64,000 bases of DNA from Dactylonectria macrodidyma. Lineage: Eukaryota > Ascomycota > Sordariomycetes > Hypocreales > Nectriaceae. The stretch covers positions 124,001 to 188,000 of the forward strand of contig JAGMUV010000031.1 in assembly GCA_020744425.1 (NCBI GenBank), read 5' to 3'. Of this stretch, positions 21,318 through 30,805 are shown piece after piece. The number at the start of each line of letters is the position of its first letter. Position 1 is the stretch's first letter. The translations under genes and the position numbers were made by a program. The notes beneath the pieces were generated by a model that was given only the letters and a program-made list of their open reading frames with translations, had not been told where the DNA came from and did not search any database.

Positions 21318-22626
21318 TCAGCCGAAGGCTGACTCTACATTAATGCTTTGGTGCAGACAGGTCAAAAAGTTTCTCCAGCTCTGATTGGTCCAAATGGCCC
21401 CAAATCGTTCAACGATTGGACGTCTGCCGTTTTAAAGTGGGCCCCAGTTGTATGGGGCTCAAAAAGTTTCTCGGGCCTTTATTGGCCCAAATTTGTATGG
21501 ACGGCCGCAAAACGTGCAACAACTGGATGACGGCCTCAAAAAAGTGGGACCATACTTTAGCAGCTGGCATTACCCCTGGTTTGTTTACGTTGAATTTCAC
21601 ACACTCCCAGTTTATTTACTTTGGATTTCGTACCCAATGCTGCTTGATGTCTTGCTTTATTGCGCGCAATGAGTCCGAAGTCTACTCCTCAACAGCTACA
21701 AGATGACATAATTTCCATAAGAAACCGGCAGGTGACTTCGTTAGCAATAGGAAATCTGCGGGTAACATTAAGAATTGCCTGGAGTGCCGTAATTAGTGCA
21801 ATTCTCATGTCAGCTGTCTCCGCTCCGTAGGGCATTCAATGCTAACTAAATAAAGAATTCAGAGGCGCGATTCGACCGCCTCGGCCAGCCAGTCGTCCAG
21901 GTCAAAGCTAAGAACGTCGGCCCTGGTGCGGCTGCTGCCCCCGATGACAAGGCAGGGAACCTTGCAAAGCAGATTCCCATACATTAGCGCCCATCTAATG
22001 CTGACGTCCAACCTTTAGCAGCCAGTTGGCCTCTGCAACGGCGCTCGCGGTACGATTTACGACATCGGCTGGGCACCTGGGGCCGGCCCCATCCAAGACC
22101 CTCCCTGTGTTGTCATGATGGAGTTTGACAAATACAGCGGACCGGTATTCCTGACCACCGCTGAGAGCAGGAAGATTATGCCGATTCTCCCAGTAGAGAG
22201 GGACTTCCTTATCAGAGCCACTTTCTGCGCCTGCACGCAGTTTCCCCTGCTCGTATGCTACGCAATTACCATGCACAAGTCACAAAGTACTACCGAAGAC
22301 ATGATAGTTACAGATCTGTCCTGCCTGGACTTTCGGACTGGTTTAAGCTACGTGGCTATCTCTCGCGTGAAAATGGTCTACAGGTCTCCCCCAGATGGCA
22401 TGAAGATGAAGATGAAGATGAGGGATCAGGAGCTTCGGAAACGACAGGTGCTCACGCGGAATCTGTACATGTCACATAATGCCAAGAATGGCCATGGCAA
22501 TGGATCAGTAGGTAGATAATGCAGTAGTAGTAATAGCTTCCCGGCCCGCGGACACACAGCCTTCGGCTGAGGCTACCCCATGCACCCCATCGCCGCTCCA
22601 ATGTGCATGGGGTGATGTAGTATTTT
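21318..22626 (+). mobile_element. Helitron A, internally deleted (1.3 kb)
   Basis: It starts TCAGCCGAAGGCTGA and ends GTAGTATTTT. Before the end lie a subterminal CAGCCTTCGGCTGA (complement of the 5' tip) and a hairpin CCCCATGCAC...GTGCATGGGG. This pairing of a 5' tip with a subterminal 3' copy is the asymmetric inverted repeat of Helitron2-type elements. The interior keeps a relic of the N-terminal zinc region (CTCCTCAACAGCTACAAGATG area, 21669 on) and the helicase C-terminus at 22115-22519, including MMEFDKYSGPVFLT and LSYVAISRVK. Rep and most helicase motifs are deleted. It differs from Helitron B mostly by C-to-T and G-to-A changes. Confidence 0.88.
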
Positions 22627-22659
22627 TCAGCCGAAGGCTGTCTTTACATTAAGTCTTTT
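22627..22659 (+). repeat. Isolated 33-bp Helitron 5' tip between tandem copies
   Basis: The sequence TCAGCCGAAGGCTG plus 19 more bases repeats the 5' end of Helitron B exactly and is immediately followed by that end. It looks like the stub of a third element into which B inserted, or a slipped rolling-circle start. Confidence 0.85.
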
Positions 22660-23968
22660 TCAGCCGAAGGCTGTCTTTACATTAAGTCTTTGGTGCAGAC
22701 AGGTCAAAAAGTTTCTCCAGCTCTGATTGGTCCAAATGGCCCCAAATCGTTCAACGATTGGACGTCTGCCGTTTTAAAGTGGGCCCCAGTTTTATGGGGC
22801 TCAAAAAGTTTCTCGGGCCTTTATTGGCCCAAATTTGTATGGACGGCAGCAAAACGTGCAACAACTGGATGACGGCCTCAAAAAAGTGGGACCATACTTT
22901 AGCAGCTGGCATTACCCCTGGTTTGTTTACGTTGAATTTCACACACCCCCAGTTTATTTACTTTGGATTTCGTACCCAATGCTGCCTGATGTCTTGCTTT
23001 ATTGCGCGCAATGAGTCCGAAGTCTACTCCTCAACAGCTACAAGATGACATAATTTCCATGAGAAACCGGCAGGTGACTTCGTTAGCGATAGGAAATCTG
23101 CGGGTAACATTAAGAATTGCCTGGAGTGCCGTAATTAGTGCAATTCTCATGTCAGCTGTCTCCGCTCCGTAGGGCATTCAATGCTAACTAAACAAAGAAT
23201 TCAGAGGCGCGATTCGACCGCCTCGGCCAGCCAGTCGTCCAGGTCAAAGCTAAGAACGTCGGCCCTGGTGCGGCTGCTGCCCCCGATGACAAGGCAGGGA
23301 ACCTTGCAAAGCAGATTCCCATACATTAGCGCCCGTCTAATGCTGACGTCCAACCTTTAGCAGCCAGTTGGCCTCTGCAACGGCGCTCGCGGTACGATTT
23401 ACGACATCGGCTGGGCACCTGGGGCCGGCCCCATCCAAGACCCTCCCTGTGTTGTCATGATGGAGTTTGACAAATACAGCGGACCGGTATTCCTGACCAC
23501 CGCTGAGAGCAGGAAGATTATGCCGATTCTCCCAGTAGAGAGGGACTTCCTCATCAGAGCCACTCTCTGCGCCTGCACGCAGTTTCCCCTGCTCGTATGC
23601 TACGCAATTACCGTGCACAAGTCACAAAGTATCACCGAAGACATGATAGTTACAGATCTGTCCTGCCGGGACTTTCGGACTGGTTTAAGCTACGTGGCTA
23701 TCTCTCGCGTGAAAATGGTCTACAGGTCTCCCCCGGATGGCATGAAGATGAAGATGAATATGAGGGATCAGGAGCTTCGGAAACGACAGGTGCTCACACG
23801 GAATCTGTACATGTCACATAATGCCAAGAATGGTCATGGCAATGGATCAGTAGGTAGATAATGCAGTAGTAGTAATAGCTTCCCGGCCCGCGGACACACA
23901 GCCTTCGGCTGAGGCTACCCCATGCACCCCATCGCCGCTCCAATGTGCATGGGGTGACGTAGTATTTT
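22660..23968 (+). mobile_element. Helitron B, internally deleted (1.3 kb)
   Basis: It has the same structure as Helitron A and is nearly identical over its length. Tip TCAGCCGAAGGCTG is at 22660; the terminal hairpin and GTAGTATTTT end at 23968. The helicase C-terminal relic is at 23457-23861. Where A and B differ, B usually has C or G and A has T or A, so B is the less mutated copy. It is non-autonomous and depends on a full RepHel elsewhere in the genome. Confidence 0.88.
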
Positions 23969-24828
23969 AGAACATCAAGAAGAGGAGCTGTCGCGCCCGG
24001 GCTTGGCCGAAGGCACATGGGAAAGACAAGGATGGAGATGCAGATATGAATCATGATTGACTGACCATGGGGTTTTCCGGGCCGACATGGGTGTTAGATG
24101 AGAGGAGAAGAGGCATCGCGTACTGGCAAGCCACTGCTTGGCTTGCTTGTTCGATAGATGGATACCGACTAGCACGATGCTTTCAAAATTTTCGGGGAAC
24201 AATGAAACAAGGCCTGCAGGTATTTATGCTGAAATGGACGTTGACAAGTTGTAGAGATTTATCGAAAAAGCAGGCTGTTGAACGGCCAGTGCACGGGTTG
24301 ATGTCTCCAGGGTCAAAATGAGCAGATAAAGGAATTTAGTTAGTCTTATAGTCACAGGTCCGGAAGGGTATCGGATGAACCCCAGACAGCAGACATGGGG
24401 TAGCGAGGGGTAGAATAGCAGGAATAAGAACAGCCACTAAGGTCTAATCGAGCCAGCATCATAGATTCAAATGCCTAGCAAAAGCGCCAAGCTCCAACAC
24501 GTAGGTAGCATTGACTAAGATGGAGCTTCCTCTCGGCTGCGCCCATCCTGATTCCTATTCGTAAGCCGTCTCGGCAGTTCCGAAGCTCCAGTGCGGATAG
24601 CCCCAGACCCAACGAGTAGCTCGGGTCTCTTCCGAAACTTGATCCCGATGCTGAATAATTGAAACCACCTGCATGAGGGCTCTCGCGCTATTCGGCTCAA
24701 AGTGGCCTCGAGTACCCTACTTCATAAAACACATGGCTCTCACTACAAAACCAGCCCATGAGCATCCGCCCTCCTCTCTCTCTCTCGCCCGCAAGCAGCA
24801 ATCATCAAGAACACTCCAAAACCTCAAA
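23969..24828. other. Intergenic stretch after the Helitrons
   Basis: This should contain the original upstream region of the MFS gene (minus strand) and the promoter of the dehydratase-like gene (plus strand). I looked for the missing MFS exon here on the minus strand and could not identify it with a compatible frame. Confidence 0.45.
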
Positions 24829-25496
24829 ATGGTGCCCGCAAACTTGGAATTCGCTGGTGGGCATGCCTTGTTCCCTCTCGGAGAGACATGTCTTGGCTAA
24901 CCCAAGTTTTGTTAACCCAACCACAGACTATTTGGCGTTGTCGAACCTGACTTGCGACTACTTCCATAGTCTAGACACCAAGGTCAGCTCCTTGCCATGT
25001 TGTTTATCATTGTGTTCTTGCTGGCAAAGGGTCCCTGAAACATGGATTTCAATTAATAGTCTGCTTACTCTGGCCATAGGATTGGAAATTACTGAGAGCA
25101 CTCTTGGCACCGGCTCTGCGGGCAAGTCCAACATTCCAAAGCCTCGAACAACGGGCCGATGCTAACTCATGTCCTTTCCAGACTGACTACACTGATCTGG
25201 GAGGGCCAATTGACGAGGCCGTGCCAGCAGATGACTTTGTTGCCAAAGCCAGCAACGTCATGTTCGGCGACCCCTTACTGCGGACTCACCATCTCCTTGG
25301 GGCGTCCAAATGGTCGGTTGATGAGAACCTAAACGTCACAGGTCGGCACCAGGTGCGGTCCGAATCGAGAATTCTGGCCAGCGAACAATCCAATGAAGTT
25401 GTCAAGGAGTCGCATCGATGGGTTGTCGTCACGGTTAGCTATGCCAAGGTGGATGGAACATGGAAATTGTCTGGCATTGCACCGAAGAGTCTGTAG
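24829..25496 (+). CDS. Scytalone-dehydratase-like protein (146 aa)
   Basis: Four exons fit: 24829-24856, 24927-24982, 25080-25121, 25182-25496 (441 nt). The third intron (25122-25181) is of GC-AG type with a GCTAAC branch point. The spliced protein shows the cone-shaped SnoaL/scytalone dehydratase fold signature in order: FADYLALSNLTCDYFHSLD, KDWKLLRALLAPALR, TDYTD, VPADDFV, GDPLLRTHHLLGASKW, GRHQVR, then VDGTWKLSGIAPKS. The active-site-type Tyr, Asp and His positions (DYTD, THH, RHQ) are kept. Melanin scytalone dehydratases are about 170 aa and extend further at the C-terminus, so this is a shorter relative, perhaps acting on another polyketide. It neighbours a transporter and an FAD monooxygenase. 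Confidence 0.78.
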
Positions 25497-26012
25497 ACTG
25501 AGTGTAGACTGTGGAGCGTGGAACCGGCTGGTTGGCATTTTCTTGCCATTCATTTTTAGAATTCAGTTGATCATAATGAAGTCTGCTTCTGAGATATTTC
25601 TGGATATGCTGCTCCCCTGTCTGTTCTGCGAAGTAGCTAAACGAAATAGTGACATGCTACCACGTAGGACGCACAACTGGAGAACTACTGCACCAGGTGC
25701 TTGACCGACAAGTCTCCGCTAACCGAGCTGCAATTTCCCCCACCAGACCCGCGAATGACGATCTCTGATGCAAGCCACCGGGTAACGCGTCACGTACTGG
25801 GTTGAACAAGCAGAACGCCTCTGACAAGGTTGACGAGACCCTGTCGTCGTGAAAGGCCGCTTAGTCATTCTGACAACCTCCGAGTCTAACCTAGTTCCAC
25901 ACGAAGCTATACTGGAAACGAGGTAGTACGGTATTTATGTGGAAACCAGCTCGAAGTTTAATTCTAGTGGAGCCAACCAAAGGGAGTTTCTCCTAGAAAT
26001 ATTGTCCTTTTG
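25497..26012. other. Intergenic stretch before the pogo element
   Basis: Holds the 3' end of the dehydratase-like gene; no further gene or repeat is supported. Confidence 0.45.
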
Positions 26013-26014
26013 TA

Positions 26015-27873
26015 ACGTACATGATAAGCATGCGGATCAAACAAGCATGCGGATCAAAAATCCCTCAATCTCTCCTCTTTCCATCTGATCAATTGTTTCT
26101 CAACCACAAAACATGTCACGATTAAATAAAGAGGGAAATGTCCTTCTTGCTCTTCAAGCCCTTCAAAATAACCCAAAATTAAGCCTCCGACGAGCCGCAA
26201 AGATCTATGAAGTTACCTACACAATACTATGGCGCCGATATAATGGCATTCCTTCTCGAAGTGATTGGATTCCTAAATCACGCAAACTATCTGATCTAGA
26301 GGAGCAGATTATTGTTCAGTATGTTCTCGACCTAGATTCGCGAGGGTTTCCCCCGCGGCTTCGTGGTGTGGAAGAAATGGCCAACCGACTGCTCGCCGAC
26401 CGCGACGCGTCACCTGTCGGCAAGCGCTGGGCTTCAAACTTCGTCAAGCGGCACCTAGAGCTTAAGACGCGTTTTAATCGTAAATACGACTATCAGAGGG
26501 CCAAATGCGAAGATCCGACTATTATTCGCGATTGGTTTAGGCTTGTAGAGAACACAATCGCGAAATACGGCATCGCCCTCGCCGATATCTACAACTTTGA
26601 CGAGACTGGCTTTATGATGGGCATGATTGCAAGCGGAATAGTTGTCACAGGCGCAGAAAGGCGTGGAAGACCGAAATCAGTCCAACCTGGAAACCGGGAA
26701 TGGGTTACGGTCATCCAGGCGATCAACGCGGAAGGCTGGGCGGTCCAGCCGTTCATTGTGGTTGCGGGTCAATATCACCTCGCCAATTGGTATGAAGAAC
26801 GCAACATCCCGGGCGATTGGGCTATTGCGACGACTCAAAATGGGTGGACGGACAATGACACCGGTCTCGAGTGGCTGAAGCACTTTGATGAGCACACAAA
26901 GGCCCGATCAAATGGTCGATATCGCCTTCTGATCCTCGATGGGCATGAAAGCCACCACTCGGCCGACTTCGAGGCATATTGCGAGGAAAACAGCATCATC
27001 ACGCTTTGTATGCCACCTCATTCGTCTCATCTACTTCAGCCTCTTGACGTCGGGTGCTTTGGACCGCTCAAAACGGCCTACGGCCGAGAAATAGAGCATT
27101 TGATCAGATGCTCTATAACCCATATTTCGAAGACCGAGTTCTTCCCGGCCTTTTACTCTGCCTTTCAAGCCGCAATGACAAAAGGCAACATACAAGGAGG
27201 TTTTAGAGGAGCCGGGCTTGTTCCTCTCGACCCAGAAAATGTGCTTTCAAAGCTTGACGTGCAGCTACGGACTCCAACACCTGTCGAGGAGGAGGCTAGG
27301 CTTCCCGACCCTTGGGTGTCGAAGACGCCAAAGACCGTCCTTGAGGCTAGCTCTCAGTCTGAATACCTTAAAAGACGAGTTAGAAGACATCAGAGCAGCT
27401 CTCCAGCATCTATTTTAGAGGCTATTGAATCACTTTCTAAGGGAACAAAGGCAATGATGCATCAGATGGCGTTATTAAAGTCTGAGAACCAGATCCTTCG
27501 ACAGGCGAATGAGACCCTTAGCAGGCGGCGCAGAGCACAAAGAACGCGCTTGCGTAATGGAGGGAAAATGACTGTAGATGAGGGAAGGGGTGCAATTGAT
27601 CAGAAGGATGTTGATGCGCAGCTGGTGGCCGAATCATCGAGAAGTCGAGGTCGAGGAGGATCGGCGCGACCGAAGGAAAGGCGTTGTGGAAAGTGCGGCA
27701 AGACGGGCCATAACGCAAGAAGATGTCAGGTCACTACCGAGACGTCTGTAGAAAACATAGCAATTGATTTCAATTGATTAGATGCTTTGTTATGTTTTAA
27801 TCTTGGTTTTTATATTAGTGGTTGAGAAAAGTGATCCGCATGCTTGTTTGATCCGCATGCTTATCATGTACGT
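26015..27873 (+). mobile_element. pogo/Fot1-type element 1, intact (1859 bp)
   Basis: It has perfect 42-bp terminal inverted repeats, each containing AAGCATGCGGATCAAA twice in direct order. TA duplications flank it (26013-26014 and 27874-27875). It contains one uninterrupted transposase gene. Identical ends and an open frame suggest a recent, possibly active insertion between the dehydratase-like and monooxygenase genes. Confidence 0.95.
26113..27777 (+). CDS. pogo-family DDE transposase with C-terminal zinc knuckle (554 aa)
   Basis: An N-terminal psq-type helix-turn-helix (residues ~10-55) is followed by a CENP-B-type HTH (~60-125, GKRWASNFVKRH) and the DDE core. The catalytic triad is Asp163 (NFDETG), Asp276 (LILDGH) and Asp312 (QPLDVG), the DD35D spacing of Fot1-like enzymes. 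A coiled region (~440-480) and a C-terminal CCHC knuckle CGKCGKTGHNARRC follow. The enzyme binds the 42-bp ends and moves the element by cut-and-paste into TA sites. No frame damage is seen. The knuckle is an addition found in some fungal pogo proteins. Confidence 0.93.
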   Translation: MSRLNKEGNVLLALQALQNNPKLSLRRAAKIYEVTYTILWRRYNGIPSRSDWIPKSRKLSDLEEQIIVQYVLDLDSRGFPPRLRGVEEMANRLLADRDASPVGKRWASNFVKRHLELKTRFNRKYDYQRAKCEDPTIIRDWFRLVENTIAKYGIALADIYNFDETGFMMGMIASGIVVTGAERRGRPKSVQPGNREWVTVIQAINAEGWAVQPFIVVAGQYHLANWYEERNIPGDWAIATTQNGWTDNDTGLEWLKHFDEHTKARSNGRYRLLILDGHESHHSADFEAYCEENSIITLCMPPHSSHLLQPLDVGCFGPLKTAYGREIEHLIRCSITHISKTEFFPAFYSAFQAAMTKGNIQGGFRGAGLVPLDPENVLSKLDVQLRTPTPVEEEARLPDPWVSKTPKTVLEASSQSEYLKRRVRRHQSSSPASILEAIESLSKGTKAMMHQMALLKSENQILRQANETLSRRRRAQRTRLRNGGKMTVDEGRGAIDQKDVDAQLVAESSRSRGRGGSARPKERRCGKCGKTGHNARRCQVTTETSVENIAIDFN

Positions 27874-27965
27874 TACTCCGTAACGACACATGATCTCTTA
27901 GTTGAGATACTACTTCAGCGCTAGAAATCCGACGTAACCGTGATACTTTGAGACGCGACAGCATC

Positions 27966-28095
27966 GACACCTCGGGTTTTCCGGTCCCAGGGGTATGCAA
28001 CTTGGTTCTCATAATGATCGCCTCCATCGGATGGCCCGAGAGATGCCACCGTTCGGGTCCTTCCGACCCCAGATTACAAGAGAAGTATGCCCTGG
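27966..28095 (+). promoter_or_regulatory. Copy 2 of the CGG-N5-CCG module, upstream of the monooxygenase
   Basis: This matches 4345-4470. It contains CGG-ATGGC-CCG at 28028-28038 and a nearby CCG-TT-CGG. It ends about 125 bp before the monooxygenase ATG, a position fitting an upstream activating site for a Zn2Cys6 regulator. Which regulator binds is unknown; two are encoded in this window. Confidence 0.5.
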
Positions 28096-28218
28096 TGTAT
28101 CAACTTAAACGCGGGGAAGTAGGGGGCCTCGGTATTTCCTTCAGGAGATAAATACCGACCTTGACATGCTTAGTTTGTTGTGGAAGTAGTCAAAGCACAA
28201 GCTTACGCGCAACTCGTC

Positions 28219-30086
28219 ATGCCTTTCAAAATCATCATTATCGGCGGTGGCCTGACGGGCAGCTTGCTAGCTCTTGGTCTCATCCGTAATGACATTGATG
28301 TCCAGGTCTACGAGCGCTCAGAGCCTCACTCGACACGCGAAGGACTGCAAATTCGTCTTACGGCTCCAGCGCTACAAGGAATGAGAACATGCCTCACCCA
28401 GGAGCACCTTATGGCCATCGTCAAGAAGTTTGGCCCTGCCAGCGAGGCCAAGGCTGAGGCTCCACGCGTTTTCCACAAAGACGGCAGCGTCTTGATCGAC
28501 CTCAGCAAGTTCCCTGCCTACGGCAAAAACGCGCCCATCAACCGTGGCCTCTTGCGAGACTTGATGGCTGATCCCGTGTTTGATGCCGGTAAACTCAAGT
28601 ACAATCTTGCGTTCGATCGTTACGAAGTACTCAATCCTGGCATGGACAATGAGAGGATCAGAGTATGGCTAGCAGATGGTAGCCACGACGACTGTGATCT
28701 TCTCATCGGCGCCGATGGTAGCTACACAAAGGTGTGAACGGAAAATAACACTTGCATAGCCCCTTCATGCCACACTCGTATCCACGAACCGCGCTGACAT
28801 TAGGCTGCTAGGTCAATAAGCAGATTGGGCTGAACTCCATCGACTACATCCCTAGGCACGTTGCCATAACGGCCAAGTGCGATCTCCCAACATCAAGGTT
28901 TCTCAAGATGTCCAAGGAGCTTGTTGGCGGGCCGGTCATGACCTGGGCTGACAAGAAGTCTTTCTTTTTCGGAGGTACGTGAGGGACTGACCCTTTTCTC
29001 TTGCATCGTCATCCGGGCAAGAATTGGAGCACTTTCGACGTGGCCACCTTTCAAAATCCTGCCTGGGCGTTGATTGTGAACAAAGGGCTTGAAGCTAACG
29101 AAAAGCTGCATTTACAAAGTGTACCTCCCAAAGAAGGATGAACAAGACGGTAGCTCCGCAGCAGCCAAACCGAGCGGTCAAAAGTCATACGATGAAGGCA
29201 TTTCCTCGTGCATGATCAGCTTAAATGTTGAGCGCCACTTGCTACCAGAGGACCTTGACAAGCAGAGCCTCGATGCCCAATATGACTTTATGGCAAAGAG
29301 CATAGAAAGCTGGTCCCCTATGTTGTATGCTTCTCCCCTTTATGTTCTTCTAACGAAGATTTTCATTGTGGATTTGCCGTCTAATTGAGTTGAAACAGCC
29401 AGGAGATGGTTGAAGTCATGAGAGGCGCCCCCCTCCACATTTACAGACCTAGAACCGCAAAAAAGCCAGCCAAGGAATGGCGCAAGAAGGTTCAGAATAA
29501 AGACAAACCGGAGTTGGGCCACCCTCGAGTCTGGGTTATAGGCGATGCAATGCACGCTATGCTTCCTCCAAGGTAAGCAATCCAACGCCTTTGATGCATT
29601 ACGGGTCGTATCTTGATAAACCCCATCCGTCATGATTACGATTTCCGGGAAGTTCAGAAACGCTGATTATAACATAGGGGCATGGGTGGTAACATGGCCA
29701 TGCTAGATGCGGGTGAAGTCCTACCGTTCCTGGTCGATCTGGCCGCCAAGGACAAATTGGACAAGCGCGTGTCTAATGCTGAAATCGAGAAGGCACTTTA
29801 TGTTTTTGAAAACAAGATGATCACCCGGTCATTCGATTGGGTGAAGAAGAGTGGTGGCGATAATTTTGTTGTAAGTGGACATGGACCTTTCAGCTTATCA
29901 ATTCATTCGTGGGTTAAGACTGACAATATTATGTAGCCGTTGGATACCTCTACCATTTCTGGGAGGCTTTTCTTCATTCTCATGGGGCAGTGGTTGAATC
30001 TTGTCTGTTTCTGGACGAAAGTCACACAGCTGTTCAGCAACAAGCCGCTGGAGGACAAGACACCCGAGTTCAACATGTTATTGTAA
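28219..30086 (+). CDS. FAD-dependent monooxygenase (465 aa)
   Basis: Six exons fit: 28219-28731, 28812-28974, 29120-29324, 29399-29572, 29678-29870, 29937-30086 (1398 nt). The N-terminal dinucleotide fold IIIGGGLTGSLLALGL binds FAD. DLLIGADGSYTK is the second FAD/NADPH motif. WVIGDAMHAMLPPRGMGG is the GD motif contacting the flavin ribityl. This is the layout of class A (salicylate hydroxylase/UbiH-like) monooxygenases, which hydroxylate aromatic or polyketide substrates with NAD(P)H and oxygen. The C-terminus has a hydrophobic stretch (SGRLFFILMGQWLNLVCFW) that may anchor it to a membrane. The frame is intact. The pogo element ends 345 bp upstream. Confidence 0.87.
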
Positions 30087-30625
30087 CCCGATCATGTGCT
30101 CATATTTTGGTTCTGGACCTTCTTGTTCGATTCGTTTAATTACAGGGCACGAGAGCCGGGATATTTCACATGGTTTGGATGGTTTGGTTTGTACATCGAC
30201 AGATTAAAAGGATCTCCCAATCAATTAACTTTTGTTGTTTTACATCCGAAGCCCACATTTTCTCAACTGCGATACTGACTGAACTGGCTGCAACTTTGGC
30301 AGTTGAGGCTCAACTATTCTTGGATTGTAAGAAGTAGTAAATCCCGAGAGCCGGGATTGCCACAAAGAGTAGAGCAGCCCATCTTAATATTAAGCCTTAT
30401 GGAGCCGGTGCTATGAGCAAAGGTCTTGACTCCAACCTAGGTGTAGAACAGTTCCCTAGTGCAGTTGACGACGAGCGTACTGTTATCTAGTTTGTCTTGC
30501 ATGATTCGATACCTTTAAATATACAACATCACTCGGTAGACAGTTGACAGTATTCCGTACAATTAGAGACTTTTGACACGAAAACCAATCAACCCCCAGC
30601 ACTGCAGCCACTCCCAGGCAGACTT
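30087..30625. other. Intergenic stretch after the monooxygenase
   Basis: No gene seen. The outer end of hAT 2 probably lies in the last part, but no clear terminal inverted repeat or duplication was found. Confidence 0.4.
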
Positions 30626-30627
30626 GC

Positions 30628-30750
30628 CTATCCTGATATCATATCTGATATGATAAATTATCCTGATATCAGGATAACACACTATCCTGATATGATATCA
30701 GCTTAGCAGGATAGCATAGATGATATCAGGCTAGCAGCTTTAGCAGCTTT
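30628..30750. repeat. Palindromic subterminal repeats of hAT 2
   Basis: Repeated ATCCTGATATCAT / ATCCTGATATCAGGAT units occur in both orientations, followed by two CTAGCAGCTTTAGCAG-like units. They lie just outside the transposase stop codon. Such clusters commonly serve as transposase-binding sites in hAT elements; that role is inference. Confidence 0.65.
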
Positions 30751-30805
30751 AGCAGAGATGATATAACAATAGATGTAGGCTTAAAGGGCAATATTTCATT
30801 CCATT

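Noticed and set aside
21348..21706. Short open frames in the 5' parts of Helitrons A and B
   Set aside because: They overlap on both strands and correspond to the Helitron leader and a decayed zinc-region start, not to separate genes.
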